Origin: Phosphitispora fastidiosa
Lineage (GTDB): Bacteria > Bacillota > Thermincolia > Thermincolales > UBA2595
Length of the DNA stretch: 64,000 nt
Direction: 5' to 3'
NCBI RefSeq assembly: GCF_019008365.1
Contig: NZ_JAHHUL010000002.1
Coordinates: forward strand, 62,001 to 126,000
Below the pieces are notes generated by a model. The model worked only from the letters and a program-made list of their open reading frames with translations. It did not search any database and had not been told where the DNA came from. Below, one piece after another: positions 18,134-25,244 of this stretch (positions within the stretch are counted from its first letter, which is position 1; each line of letters begins with the position of its first letter). Both the position numbers and the translations under genes were made by a program.

Positions 18134-18208
18134 AAAAAAACAAAAAACCTGTGCGGTCAAAGCACAAGCTCATAATCAATTACATCTGTCGTGGGTTCTG
18201 CTTTGACC
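18134..18208 (-). terminator. Terminator-like hairpin after the MetE-like gene
   Basis: Perfect 10-bp arms GGTCAAAGCA (18155-18164) and TGCTTTGACC (18199-18208) enclose 34 bases; on the minus strand they are followed by GCACAGG and two T runs. It lies about 90 bp after the MetE-like stop. The long loop also allows an attenuator role. Confidence 0.55.
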
Positions 18209-18298
18209 CTTGACTTTGTGTTGCGATATCCTTTTAATATTTCTATTCGCAGAGAATGGCAAATTTCCTCTCTTGTCTTTTAAAAAAAGTGCAAAATT

Positions 18299-19366
18299 TC
18301 ACAGGCTGATTCTCCCAGCCAGTTCCCTGGTAAGTTCATGTACACGTACGGCTGTATCCATATTCAAAGTCCCCGTTCCACAGGTTGGGGTAATCAACGC
18401 CCGGTCATAAATAAGCTGCCTGTCGATACCTTTTTTCACCAGATACCGGACACGTTCCTCCCAAAGCTTCTCCAGTGATTCTACAGTCTGGGCAGAGACA
18501 TTTTCAGCAGATGTGGGAACAATTCCCCAGGCCAGGGAGCCGCCCCTGTTGAGATATGTTTTCATCTCATCCATGTAACTGACGACAGTAGAAAAGTATT
18601 CAAAGGCATCAAAGCTGATAATATCAACATTTGATTCAAACAGGATGGACCAGTCCATCCCTGAACAGGAATGGGTGCCTGCCAGCGCCCCAGCGCCCTT
18701 GATGGTTTCATAAATGCTGTTTAGCTCAGTAATGATTTCTTCCCTCTTCAGGGTTATGAATGTCGACTGACCTGAAGCATACAGTCCCGGGTCATCCACA
18801 AACAGCAGTACCGGCAGCCCAAACTGTCCCAAGGCTTTTGCCTGGTTCAGCCCCTGCAGCTCCAGGGTCTTGATCAGGACATCCCGGCCTTGGGAGTTAT
18901 AATAAATGGCGCGCCTGTCCTGATCAGTCATCGCCAGCCCCAGAGCTAGCGGGCCGCTGATCTGGCCTTTGAGATACCGGGCGTTTCCGGTTCCGTTTTT
19001 CTCAAGGTGTCTGATAAAAGCATAATAACCTGATGCCGATACCTCATGGAACTTAAAAAAATCTAAGGCTGCGGCATCCCCTTCCAGCGCGGCCATATAC
19101 ATCTCATAAAACCTGGCCAGTCTTTCACCCCACTCTGCCTGTTGGGTATCGAAATACTGTTTCCCGTTCTTTTCCACAACAATTCCCAGTTCAATCAGCG
19201 GTGCCGTAAACTGGTTAATAAATCCCTCCTCTGTCCCCCGGGCCGGAACCTGAGGCCAGTTAGGAGCCTCCGGAAAATAGGATAAAATAAATCTCACGGC
19301 CTCACCAGGGTCGGTATGAGGAACGCTGCCAATCCCTGTGGCCATACAATTTGGTTTAAAGTTCAT
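18299..19366 (-). CDS. MetE/UroD-superfamily methyltransferase-like protein
   Basis: A 355-residue TIM-barrel protein of the cobalamin-independent methionine synthase C-terminal/uroporphyrinogen decarboxylase superfamily. It opens CMATGIGSVPHTDP, as in MetE-like enzymes, and keeps candidate zinc ligands HSC (GTHSCSGMDW) and C (TPTCGTGTL). It is much shorter than full MetE and lacks its N-terminal half, so it is probably a core MetE or corrinoid-linked methyltransferase; the methyl donor is not known. ATG 19366 has AAAGGAGG upstream; a longer open frame to 19483 has no ribosome site. Confidence 0.75.
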   Translation of the reverse strand: MNFKPNCMATGIGSVPHTDPGEAVRFILSYFPEAPNWPQVPARGTEEGFINQFTAPLIELGIVVEKNGKQYFDTQQAEWGERLARFYEMYMAALEGDAAALDFFKFHEVSASGYYAFIRHLEKNGTGNARYLKGQISGPLALGLAMTDQDRRAIYYNSQGRDVLIKTLELQGLNQAKALGQFGLPVLLFVDDPGLYASGQSTFITLKREEIITELNSIYETIKGAGALAGTHSCSGMDWSILFESNVDIISFDAFEYFSTVVSYMDEMKTYLNRGGSLAWGIVPTSAENVSAQTVESLEKLWEERVRYLVKKGIDRQLIYDRALITPTCGTGTLNMDTAVRVHELTRELAGRISL

Positions 19367-19418
19367 CTTAAGTCCTCCTTTTTTTGAGATATGCACCGGC
19401 AGCCAAAATAAATTAGTG

Positions 19419-19512
19419 ATTCTAATGTTATACGTGATTAGAGCAAAAATCAATAACCTGTAATAAAGGAATTTATTATACAATATTAGAATTAATATAA
19501 GGGTATTCTAAT
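19419..19512. promoter_or_regulatory. Repeated ATTCTAAT/ATTAGAAT sites in a divergent promoter region
   Basis: The gap between the MetE-like gene and dgkA carries ATTCTAAT at 19419-19426 and 19505-19512, ATTAGAAT at 19485-19492 and a partial ATTAGA at 19437-19442. The last two full copies form an inverted repeat with 12 bases between. They could be operators for one or both divergent genes. Confidence 0.4.
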
Positions 19513-19545
19513 CAGTATTGTAATCTGAGTCTGGAGGGGAGTTCA

Positions 19546-19917
19546 ATGAACGAGATTAAGCGACTGCTGCGTGCAGGAGGTTATGCTTTTGACGGGCTGG
19601 TTTACCTTGTCCGGGAAGAAAAAAATACCCGCCTTCTGCTGGGCATTGCGGTACTTGCCCTGATAATCTGTCCACTGATAGGCTTCAGCGCTTTTGAGTC
19701 CATATTTGTTTTTTTTACCGTAATGATGACCCTGGTGGCCGAAGTCCTTAATACGGCCATTGAGGTAACCCTGGATCTGCAGGTACAGGGAAAGTACCAC
19801 CCCAAGGTAAAAATCGCCAAAGATGCGGCCTCCTGTGCCGTCCTGTTCTGTGTGATTACATCGGCAACAGCCTTCTTTGTAATCCTTTTCAGCAACCTGC
19901 TGACCCGCCACCCCTAG
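19546..19917 (+). CDS. dgkA: DgkA, diacylglycerol/undecaprenol kinase
   Basis: A 123-residue integral-membrane kinase with three hydrophobic segments. It carries the family signature EVLNTAIEVTLDL and KDAASCAVL, with the acidic residues that bind Mg-ATP. In Gram-positive bacteria this family phosphorylates undecaprenol, supplying lipid carrier for wall synthesis. ATG 19546 has GGAGGGGA five bases upstream. Its last 29 bp overlap the end of the convergent nagA gene. Confidence 0.93.
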   Translation: MNEIKRLLRAGGYAFDGLVYLVREEKNTRLLLGIAVLALIICPLIGFSAFESIFVFFTVMMTLVAEVLNTAIEVTLDLQVQGKYHPKVKIAKDAASCAVLFCVITSATAFFVILFSNLLTRHP

Positions 19918-21085
19918 CCATCACCCTGTAAACGATTTCTCCCTCCACAATTGTCATTAACACCCTAAACTCGTGATCCAAAACAACAATATCGGCATCA
20001 TTTCCGGTCACCAGGGCTCCTTTTGTATCAAGTCCCAGGAGACGCGCCGGATTGGCGGAAACCATCTGCATCGCCTCCCCAAGATCCAGGCCAACCTGCT
20101 CCACCAGTACCTTTACGGCAACAGCCATACTGATGGTACTTCCTGCAATTGTACCATCATCCAAAAATGTCGCCCCATCTCTGACAGTAACCCTTTGTCC
20201 GCCAAGTGTATATATCCCGTCACCCATCCCCCCGCCGCTGATGCAGTCGGTGATGGCAATGGTGTTTTGAATACCCTTGGCCCTGATGAGTATTTTTATG
20301 ATGCTGGGATGGACATGATGTCCGTCAGCAATCACATCAACTGTAAGCCGTTTCATACTCATAATGGCCCCTGTTGTCCCGGGTTCCCGATGGTGAAACC
20401 CCGTCATTGCGTTAAATGCATGGGAGACATGGGTCAGCCCCATATCGCAGGCCTCTGCAACTTGGGTAATGGATGCTCCGGAATGGCCGAGAGATACCAC
20501 CAACCCATTAGAGCGGGCATACCTGATAACCTCTATGGACCCTGGAAGCTCGGGAGCCAGGGTTATCATTTTGACAGCCCCCCTGCCGGCTTCAATATAT
20601 TCCTTAAGCTCAGCAATCGAGGGCAGTCGAAGGTATTCTTCCTTCTGGGCCCCCTTTTTTTCCGGGTTTAGAAACGGTCCTTCCATGTGCACACCGAGCA
20701 CCTTTGCCCCCCTAAACCTCCCAATTCTAAAGGCAGCGGCTTTTCTGACAGCGCCGGCCAGCATTTCCCTGGGCGCGGACATGGTTGTCGCCAGAAACCC
20801 GGTGGTACCGCCCCTGGCCAGCCATTCGGACATCTTCTCCAATGATTCCGGCAAAGGATCCATAACATCAGCCCCTCCGCAACCATGTACGTGGATATCG
20901 ATAAAACCCGGACATATGTAACACGGCCCAAAATTATGCACAACATGACTGCTGCCCGGAAACAGCGCCCCCATCTCTGCGATTTGACTGATAATACTGC
21001 CGTCTGTCTCCAGCAGGCAGTTTTCCCGTGAGATTCCTTCAGGCGTAATAAGCCGCCCTTTTAACAGCAGCTTTTTTCTCTCCAT
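19889..21085 (-). CDS. nagA: NagA, N-acetylglucosamine-6-phosphate deacetylase
   Basis: An amidohydrolase-fold enzyme of 398 residues that removes acetate from GlcNAc-6-P in amino-sugar recycling. Metal and active-site motifs are present: FIDIHVHGCGGADVMD, GVHMEGPFLNPEKKGA, SLGHSGASI, HAFNAMTGFHHREPG, DGHHVHPSI and AITDCISGGG. Frame is open to 21130; the ATG at 21085 is preferred because GGGGGGA lies upstream. No nagB is visible nearby. The 3' end overlaps the convergent dgkA by 29 bp. Confidence 0.94.
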   Translation of the reverse strand: MERKKLLLKGRLITPEGISRENCLLETDGSIISQIAEMGALFPGSSHVVHNFGPCYICPGFIDIHVHGCGGADVMDPLPESLEKMSEWLARGGTTGFLATTMSAPREMLAGAVRKAAAFRIGRFRGAKVLGVHMEGPFLNPEKKGAQKEEYLRLPSIAELKEYIEAGRGAVKMITLAPELPGSIEVIRYARSNGLVVSLGHSGASITQVAEACDMGLTHVSHAFNAMTGFHHREPGTTGAIMSMKRLTVDVIADGHHVHPSIIKILIRAKGIQNTIAITDCISGGGMGDGIYTLGGQRVTVRDGATFLDDGTIAGSTISMAVAVKVLVEQVGLDLGEAMQMVSANPARLLGLDTKGALVTGNDADIVVLDHEFRVLMTIVEGEIVYRVMARGGGSAGC

Positions 21086-21137
21086 CCCTGTCCCCCCCAT
21101 TCTCCAACAGTACCAGAGCAGATTTGTCAACAGCCTG

Positions 21138-21857
21138 TTAAATGCCGGATAATTTTACCGGCACTTTTTCTGTAATTACAATCACCTCCGGAGTTACCCT
21201 GCACCTGTATGCATACACTCCGACACCACTCCCGCCGGCTGCCCTCAGCTTCTGCCCAAAATCAGGGTCGGTCCGGTCATTTGGAGTAAACAATATCGCA
21301 TCATCCCTCTGAATGAGGAAGATTATGGCAGCCTGATACCCTTCCCGTACCGCAGCGGTCAGTTCCTCCAGATGCCGCGCTCCCCGCTGGGTAGGCGCAT
21401 CAGGAAACATGGCGATACCATTTTCAACCAGAGTTACAGACTTAACCTCAACAAAACACCTATTACTCCTTTCATCTTCCAAGAGCAGGTCCAGCCTGCT
21501 GTTACCATACCTGACCTCACTACGGGCTAAAGTAAACTGACTAAAGTCAGCCAACTGCCCGGCGGAAACGGCAGCAGCCACCACCTTATTAGGAACCCGG
21601 GCATCCACTGATACCAGTTGGCCATTATAGTTCACCAAAGCCAGGTCATATTTGGTTACCCGGTGGGGCTCATTCCTTTCTAACAGGTATACCTCATTTT
21701 CAGGTCTGAGCAGTTCCCTTAGTCTCCCCGAATTGGCGACATGGGCTCGAACCTGTTTGCCTTCGAGCTCAACAAGGGCAGTAAACCTGTTTTCCCTCTC
21801 CAAAAACCGGGCCTTAAGCATAATTTGCCCCCCAAACCGGCTCACCATAGCCATCAT
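21138..21857 (-). CDS. sfsA: SfsA family DNA-binding/nuclease-like protein
   Basis: A 239-residue protein with the SfsA signature: FLERENRFTALVELEGKQV, HVANSGRLRELL, YDLALVNYNG, ARVPNK, and the nuclease-like core RLDLLLEDERSNRCFVEVKS with FPDAPTQRGARHLEEL. SfsA was named for an effect on sugar fermentation in E. coli; the core resembles restriction-endonuclease-fold proteins and the real role is unclear. The ribosome site GGGGGAG eight bases before the ATG lies in the 3' arm of a strong hairpin (21868-21895). Confidence 0.93.
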   Translation of the reverse strand: MMAMVSRFGGQIMLKARFLERENRFTALVELEGKQVRAHVANSGRLRELLRPENEVYLLERNEPHRVTKYDLALVNYNGQLVSVDARVPNKVVAAAVSAGQLADFSQFTLARSEVRYGNSRLDLLLEDERSNRCFVEVKSVTLVENGIAMFPDAPTQRGARHLEELTAAVREGYQAAIIFLIQRDDAILFTPNDRTDPDFGQKLRAAGGSGVGVYAYRCRVTPEVIVITEKVPVKLSGI

Positions 21858-21867
21858 TTACAAAACT

Positions 21868-21895
21868 CCCCCAGAGAGGTTAGTCCTCCTGGGGG
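21868..21895 (-). promoter_or_regulatory. Hairpin that masks the sfsA ribosome site
   Basis: CCCCCAGAGAGG (21868-21879) and CCTCCTGGGGG (21885-21895) pair almost perfectly. On the minus strand the 5' arm covers the last codons of the upstream gene and its stop lies in the loop, while the 3' arm contains the sfsA ribosome site. Translation of the upstream gene would open the stem, so the two genes may be coupled. Confidence 0.6.
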
Positions 21896-22173
21896 GAAAT
21901 AGAAATCTCACGTTCTTTTCGCGGCAGGCAGAATACAAAAAAATAAACCAGGTAAATCACACTCAGCAGCAGTGCCAATAGATGAAGGACTACCACAGCA
22001 TTGGGCACGGCATCATATGCCAGGTTTCCGCCGATTTTCAGCATCCCGCCCAACAGTTCCACAACAGGCCGGTCCATTTCCACGGCAAACCTCGCATAGG
22101 CCAGAGCCATATTTATCGCTGCATATTCAAATAAGATAACCGCTGCAGGGATAATAAACAACAGATAACCCAT
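21880..22173 (-). CDS. Small two-helix membrane protein
   Basis: A 97-residue protein with an N-terminal hydrophobic segment (YLLFIIPAAVILFEYAAINM), a short extracytoplasmic loop and a second helix (VVVLHLLALLLSVIYLVYFF) ending in a charged tail (PRKEREISISPQED). I do not recognise the family. It directly precedes sfsA and its stop codon lies in the hairpin described there. Confidence 0.6.
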   Translation of the reverse strand: MGYLLFIIPAAVILFEYAAINMALAYARFAVEMDRPVVELLGGMLKIGGNLAYDAVPNAVVVLHLLALLLSVIYLVYFFVFCLPRKEREISISPQED

Positions 22174-22246
22174 TTACCTCACCTTTTTCGTCACATTTCG
22201 CAACTCCTTTTCTTATTATAAAACGGCAGCCGGTAAAAGTACAATA

Positions 22247-22498
22247 CTATAATGTGACTTCCGGAAAGCTGATCCTTTTATCATAACCACATTCCGGACA
22301 GGCAAATAGATGGACACAGGCAATCATACCGGTCGTCTGCAGGTCTTTATCCGGCTCATAGAGCTCAATTTTTCCATAAGGGCTGTATGGTCCGTAATAA
22401 TCCTCCAGCATGCCTGAGTCTTCCATAACGCTGCCGCATAACGGACAAGGCTGTGAAAAATCTATTAATCCATTGCAGAGCGGGCAGCCAATTTCCAA
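22247..22498 (-). CDS. Small double zinc-ribbon protein
   Basis: An 83-residue protein with cysteine pairs CPLC (residues 5-8), CPLC (18-21) and CPEC (68-71), plus a lone Cys near 61, spaced like two zinc-ribbon knuckles. There is no further domain. Function unknown; proteins of this kind are often adaptors. Convergent/divergent neighbours give no context. Confidence 0.6.
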   Translation of the reverse strand: MEIGCPLCNGLIDFSQPCPLCGSVMEDSGMLEDYYGPYSPYGKIELYEPDKDLQTTGMIACVHLFACPECGYDKRISFPEVTL

Positions 22499-22615
22499 AA
22501 TTACATCACCTCAACCTTAGTGTGTGATTTATGCAAAAAAAAATACAGCAGGACTTCCTGCCAACAATGTAGAAAATATCCTGCATATTAGATATCCCGC
22601 CGGGGGTGAACCAAA

Positions 22616-23224
22616 TTGACGAGACTCAAGGTAATCGGTATCAGCGCCGTCGTGCTGGTACTCGCATTTTTCTATACTCCCCTGGTGCAGTTTCTGGCCG
22701 GTCCGCTGGTAATAAGTGACCCGCTGCACCAGGTTGATGCTGTCGTAGTGTTAGGCGGCGGGTGGGAGGCCAAAGGGAAATTGGGCAAAAGCACCCTGGA
22801 GCGCTACCGGTATGGTGTAGACCTCTTTCAGCAGGGCTATGGCAAGTACCTCATCTTTTCGGGCGGAAACCTTTGGGGTAACCCCTCTGAAGCGGGTGAA
22901 ATGGCTGAAATGGCAGTAAGTGCCGGGTTCTCCGAAAGGGAAATTATCATTGAAGAAAGTTCGGAATCTACCTGGCAGAATACCCTGTTCGTAAAGAAAA
23001 TTCTACTGGAAAAAAAGCTGCAATCAGTGGTTCTGGTCACTTCCCCATACCATTCCCGGCGGGCCACGACCATGTTTACAGACAAAGGCATCACAGTCAT
23101 TTCTGCCCCGGTCCCTGACAGCGAATTCTACAGCGCCTCCGGGACAGACCAACTGCGCATGGCCAAGCTGGTTGTAACCGAATATGTCAAGCTGGGGCTG
23201 TATCAGCTGAACCTAACCAGATAG
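22616..23224 (+). CDS. YdcF/SanA-like DUF218 membrane protein
   Basis: A 202-residue protein with an N-terminal signal-anchor (residues 5-30) and an extracytoplasmic DUF218 domain: DAVVVLGGGWEAKG, LERYRYGVDLFQQGYGKYLIFSGG, IIEESSESTWQNTLF and VTSPYHSRRA are all conserved segments. Members are linked to envelope integrity or SAM binding, with no settled reaction. Start TTG 22616 has GGGGGTGA upstream. It converges on the GH15 gene with 1 bp between stops. Confidence 0.85.
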   Translation: MTRLKVIGISAVVLVLAFFYTPLVQFLAGPLVISDPLHQVDAVVVLGGGWEAKGKLGKSTLERYRYGVDLFQQGYGKYLIFSGGNLWGNPSEAGEMAEMAVSAGFSEREIIIEESSESTWQNTLFVKKILLEKKLQSVVLVTSPYHSRRATTMFTDKGITVISAPVPDSEFYSASGTDQLRMAKLVVTEYVKLGLYQLNLTR

Positions 23225-23225
23225 C

Positions 23226-25232
23226 TTAAGGAGTAGCTTTATTCTCCGCCGGCAGCCAGCATACCCGCGGACAAGTAAGTTCCGTCATAATCTCAATCAA
23301 ATTCCTTACAGTAAGCACATATGACGAATGTGACCAGGTCAGGGGCGCCACAGACAGCGGCTCACCCGTATATGGGTGTATCTGTTCGGGCAGGATACCG
23401 CTGGGCATAGCATTTCGGGTCACCCACTGCAGCATTTCCAGAGGTTTGTTCAGTTCCTCAACTGTACCGGCACACATAACATACCATTCAATTAACCATA
23501 AAGTGCAGATAAACCAGGGGTTCCCCGGGACTTTGGCAATATCACTGGATTTCTGGAAATAATAATCATTGGTGTAGCGCGCTACCCCACCGATATCAGT
23601 CTTCACCCAGAGACCTGCTTCTATTGCCTTCATTGTAGCAACAACCCTTTTATCATCTGGAGGAAGAACACCGAACTTAGCCACCCCGTACATACTGCTT
23701 TCAAGTGTGAGATCCTTTTCCAGGGTTCCGTCGTCACTGACATACACGCCACGGATAAACCTGTTCAGGGATTGGTCATAAAGGTGCTCCAGAATCCCCT
23801 GTTTCACCCTTTCAGCCGCTCCGGTAAAGAGTTCGGCTGACCGGTGATCGGCAAAAAGCCTGGCAAAATTGGCTGCCGCTACCAATCCACCATATACCGC
23901 TGAGGCGGTAAAGGTAAAAATACCGCGTCTTTCCTCCCACAGGTCATAACTTTCATAAGGGAGATTGTATTCCTCCCGCATAAACTTCACCATGAAGTTT
24001 CCTGCCGGACGAATCAGGGACCTGTAAAGCTGCAACACAAATTCTATATCCTTGGTATGCCTGTAATACTCCCACAGGGCAAAAAGGACAAGCGCTGTCT
24101 CATCCTCCTGAATGGGTAGTTGGGATTTGCCGTTATTAATCCAAGGATGCCAGCTTGATCCGACCGAACCGTCAGGGTTGTACTTGTGCAGCAGGAACCC
24201 TCCTGATGTCAGGGCATTCTCGCAAAACCTGAAAAAAGCCTGGGTCATTTCAGGGTAACCCGCCCTGATCAGCGAAAAAGACACCAGGGCCCCATCCCTG
24301 GGCCAGCAGTAACTGTAATGGTCCCTGTTATACTGCATAATATCCGAGTCATTTGCCGCCGTAATGGCACCGCGCCTGTCAACCTGGGTACGTATTATCA
24401 AGAGGCTTCTTTTATACAGTCCCATAATATCTTCCGGTATTGATAAGTCATCATAGGTTATCTTATTAACCCACTGTCTCCAGTAAGCCTCCACCGACTC
24501 AATAATGGTCCCCGGAACCCTCTTCTGTACGTATTCATTGAGCCTGACAGCCTCCTGATAATTCTTGCCGACAGCTATCCAGTAGTAGATGACATCACTC
24601 CCCCCCGCATCCAGGTCGGTACGAAAACTAATAGTACTGTCTACCGACCCCTGAGCGATGGGATTTCCCTGGAGGTGTCCATCCTCGGCATCCCTCCATG
24701 TCCCTTCGGCGCCTCTGAACCTCTTGGTCCCGGTGGCATATTGAAAGATTCCACCAGCACCGGAATAGCCGTTGGCCATAAAGTACTTTCCTTTTTTGTA
24801 GTGATAAACTACACCCATCTCAGGTTCATATACCGCAGTATCCCCCACCTCAGTTTCATCTATGGAAAAATCATGAGTACAAAAGACCCTGACCTCTCTC
24901 TTATGATCAGTCAGGTTTTTTACAGTCATCCTCCTCAGGTAGATGCTGTCATTGTAGTGAACAGTATCATTAATTTGCAGTGATATTCCCAGCCCCTCAT
25001 TTACCAGGGTTACACAGGTAACGAGGGTTTCTTTGATATACCTGAGCTTTCTCTTCCAGGAGGTTTCATCACACCAGGAAAAGCTGTTTTCCACCCACAC
25101 TCCGAGGCTATTTTTATTTCCCTGAATATGGTTCCACTGCCCAACATACGGGTAGTACAAATCCCTCATGTTATACCCTGAATCAAAATTAACCAGCATT
25201 CCGCCATTTCCAATTACCAACTGCCTAGGCAC
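23226..25232 (-). CDS. GH15 glucoamylase-type glycoside hydrolase
   Basis: A 668-residue cytoplasmic enzyme with the bacterial GH15 layout: an N-terminal beta-sandwich (to about residue 270) and an (alpha/alpha)6 barrel. Visible are HYSYCWPRDGALVSFSLIRAG, IQEDETALVLFALWEYY, YDLWEERRGIFTF with the probable acid Glu, and GILPEQIHPYTGEP with the probable base Glu. No signal peptide, so it acts inside the cell on alpha-glucans. It is the last gene of a four-gene operon, 12 bp after the nucleotidyltransferase gene. Confidence 0.92.
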   Translation of the reverse strand: MPRQLVIGNGGMLVNFDSGYNMRDLYYPYVGQWNHIQGNKNSLGVWVENSFSWCDETSWKRKLRYIKETLVTCVTLVNEGLGISLQINDTVHYNDSIYLRRMTVKNLTDHKREVRVFCTHDFSIDETEVGDTAVYEPEMGVVYHYKKGKYFMANGYSGAGGIFQYATGTKRFRGAEGTWRDAEDGHLQGNPIAQGSVDSTISFRTDLDAGGSDVIYYWIAVGKNYQEAVRLNEYVQKRVPGTIIESVEAYWRQWVNKITYDDLSIPEDIMGLYKRSLLIIRTQVDRRGAITAANDSDIMQYNRDHYSYCWPRDGALVSFSLIRAGYPEMTQAFFRFCENALTSGGFLLHKYNPDGSVGSSWHPWINNGKSQLPIQEDETALVLFALWEYYRHTKDIEFVLQLYRSLIRPAGNFMVKFMREEYNLPYESYDLWEERRGIFTFTASAVYGGLVAAANFARLFADHRSAELFTGAAERVKQGILEHLYDQSLNRFIRGVYVSDDGTLEKDLTLESSMYGVAKFGVLPPDDKRVVATMKAIEAGLWVKTDIGGVARYTNDYYFQKSSDIAKVPGNPWFICTLWLIEWYVMCAGTVEELNKPLEMLQWVTRNAMPSGILPEQIHPYTGEPLSVAPLTWSHSSYVLTVRNLIEIMTELTCPRVCWLPAENKATP

Positions 25233-25244
25233 AAAAATCCCCCT

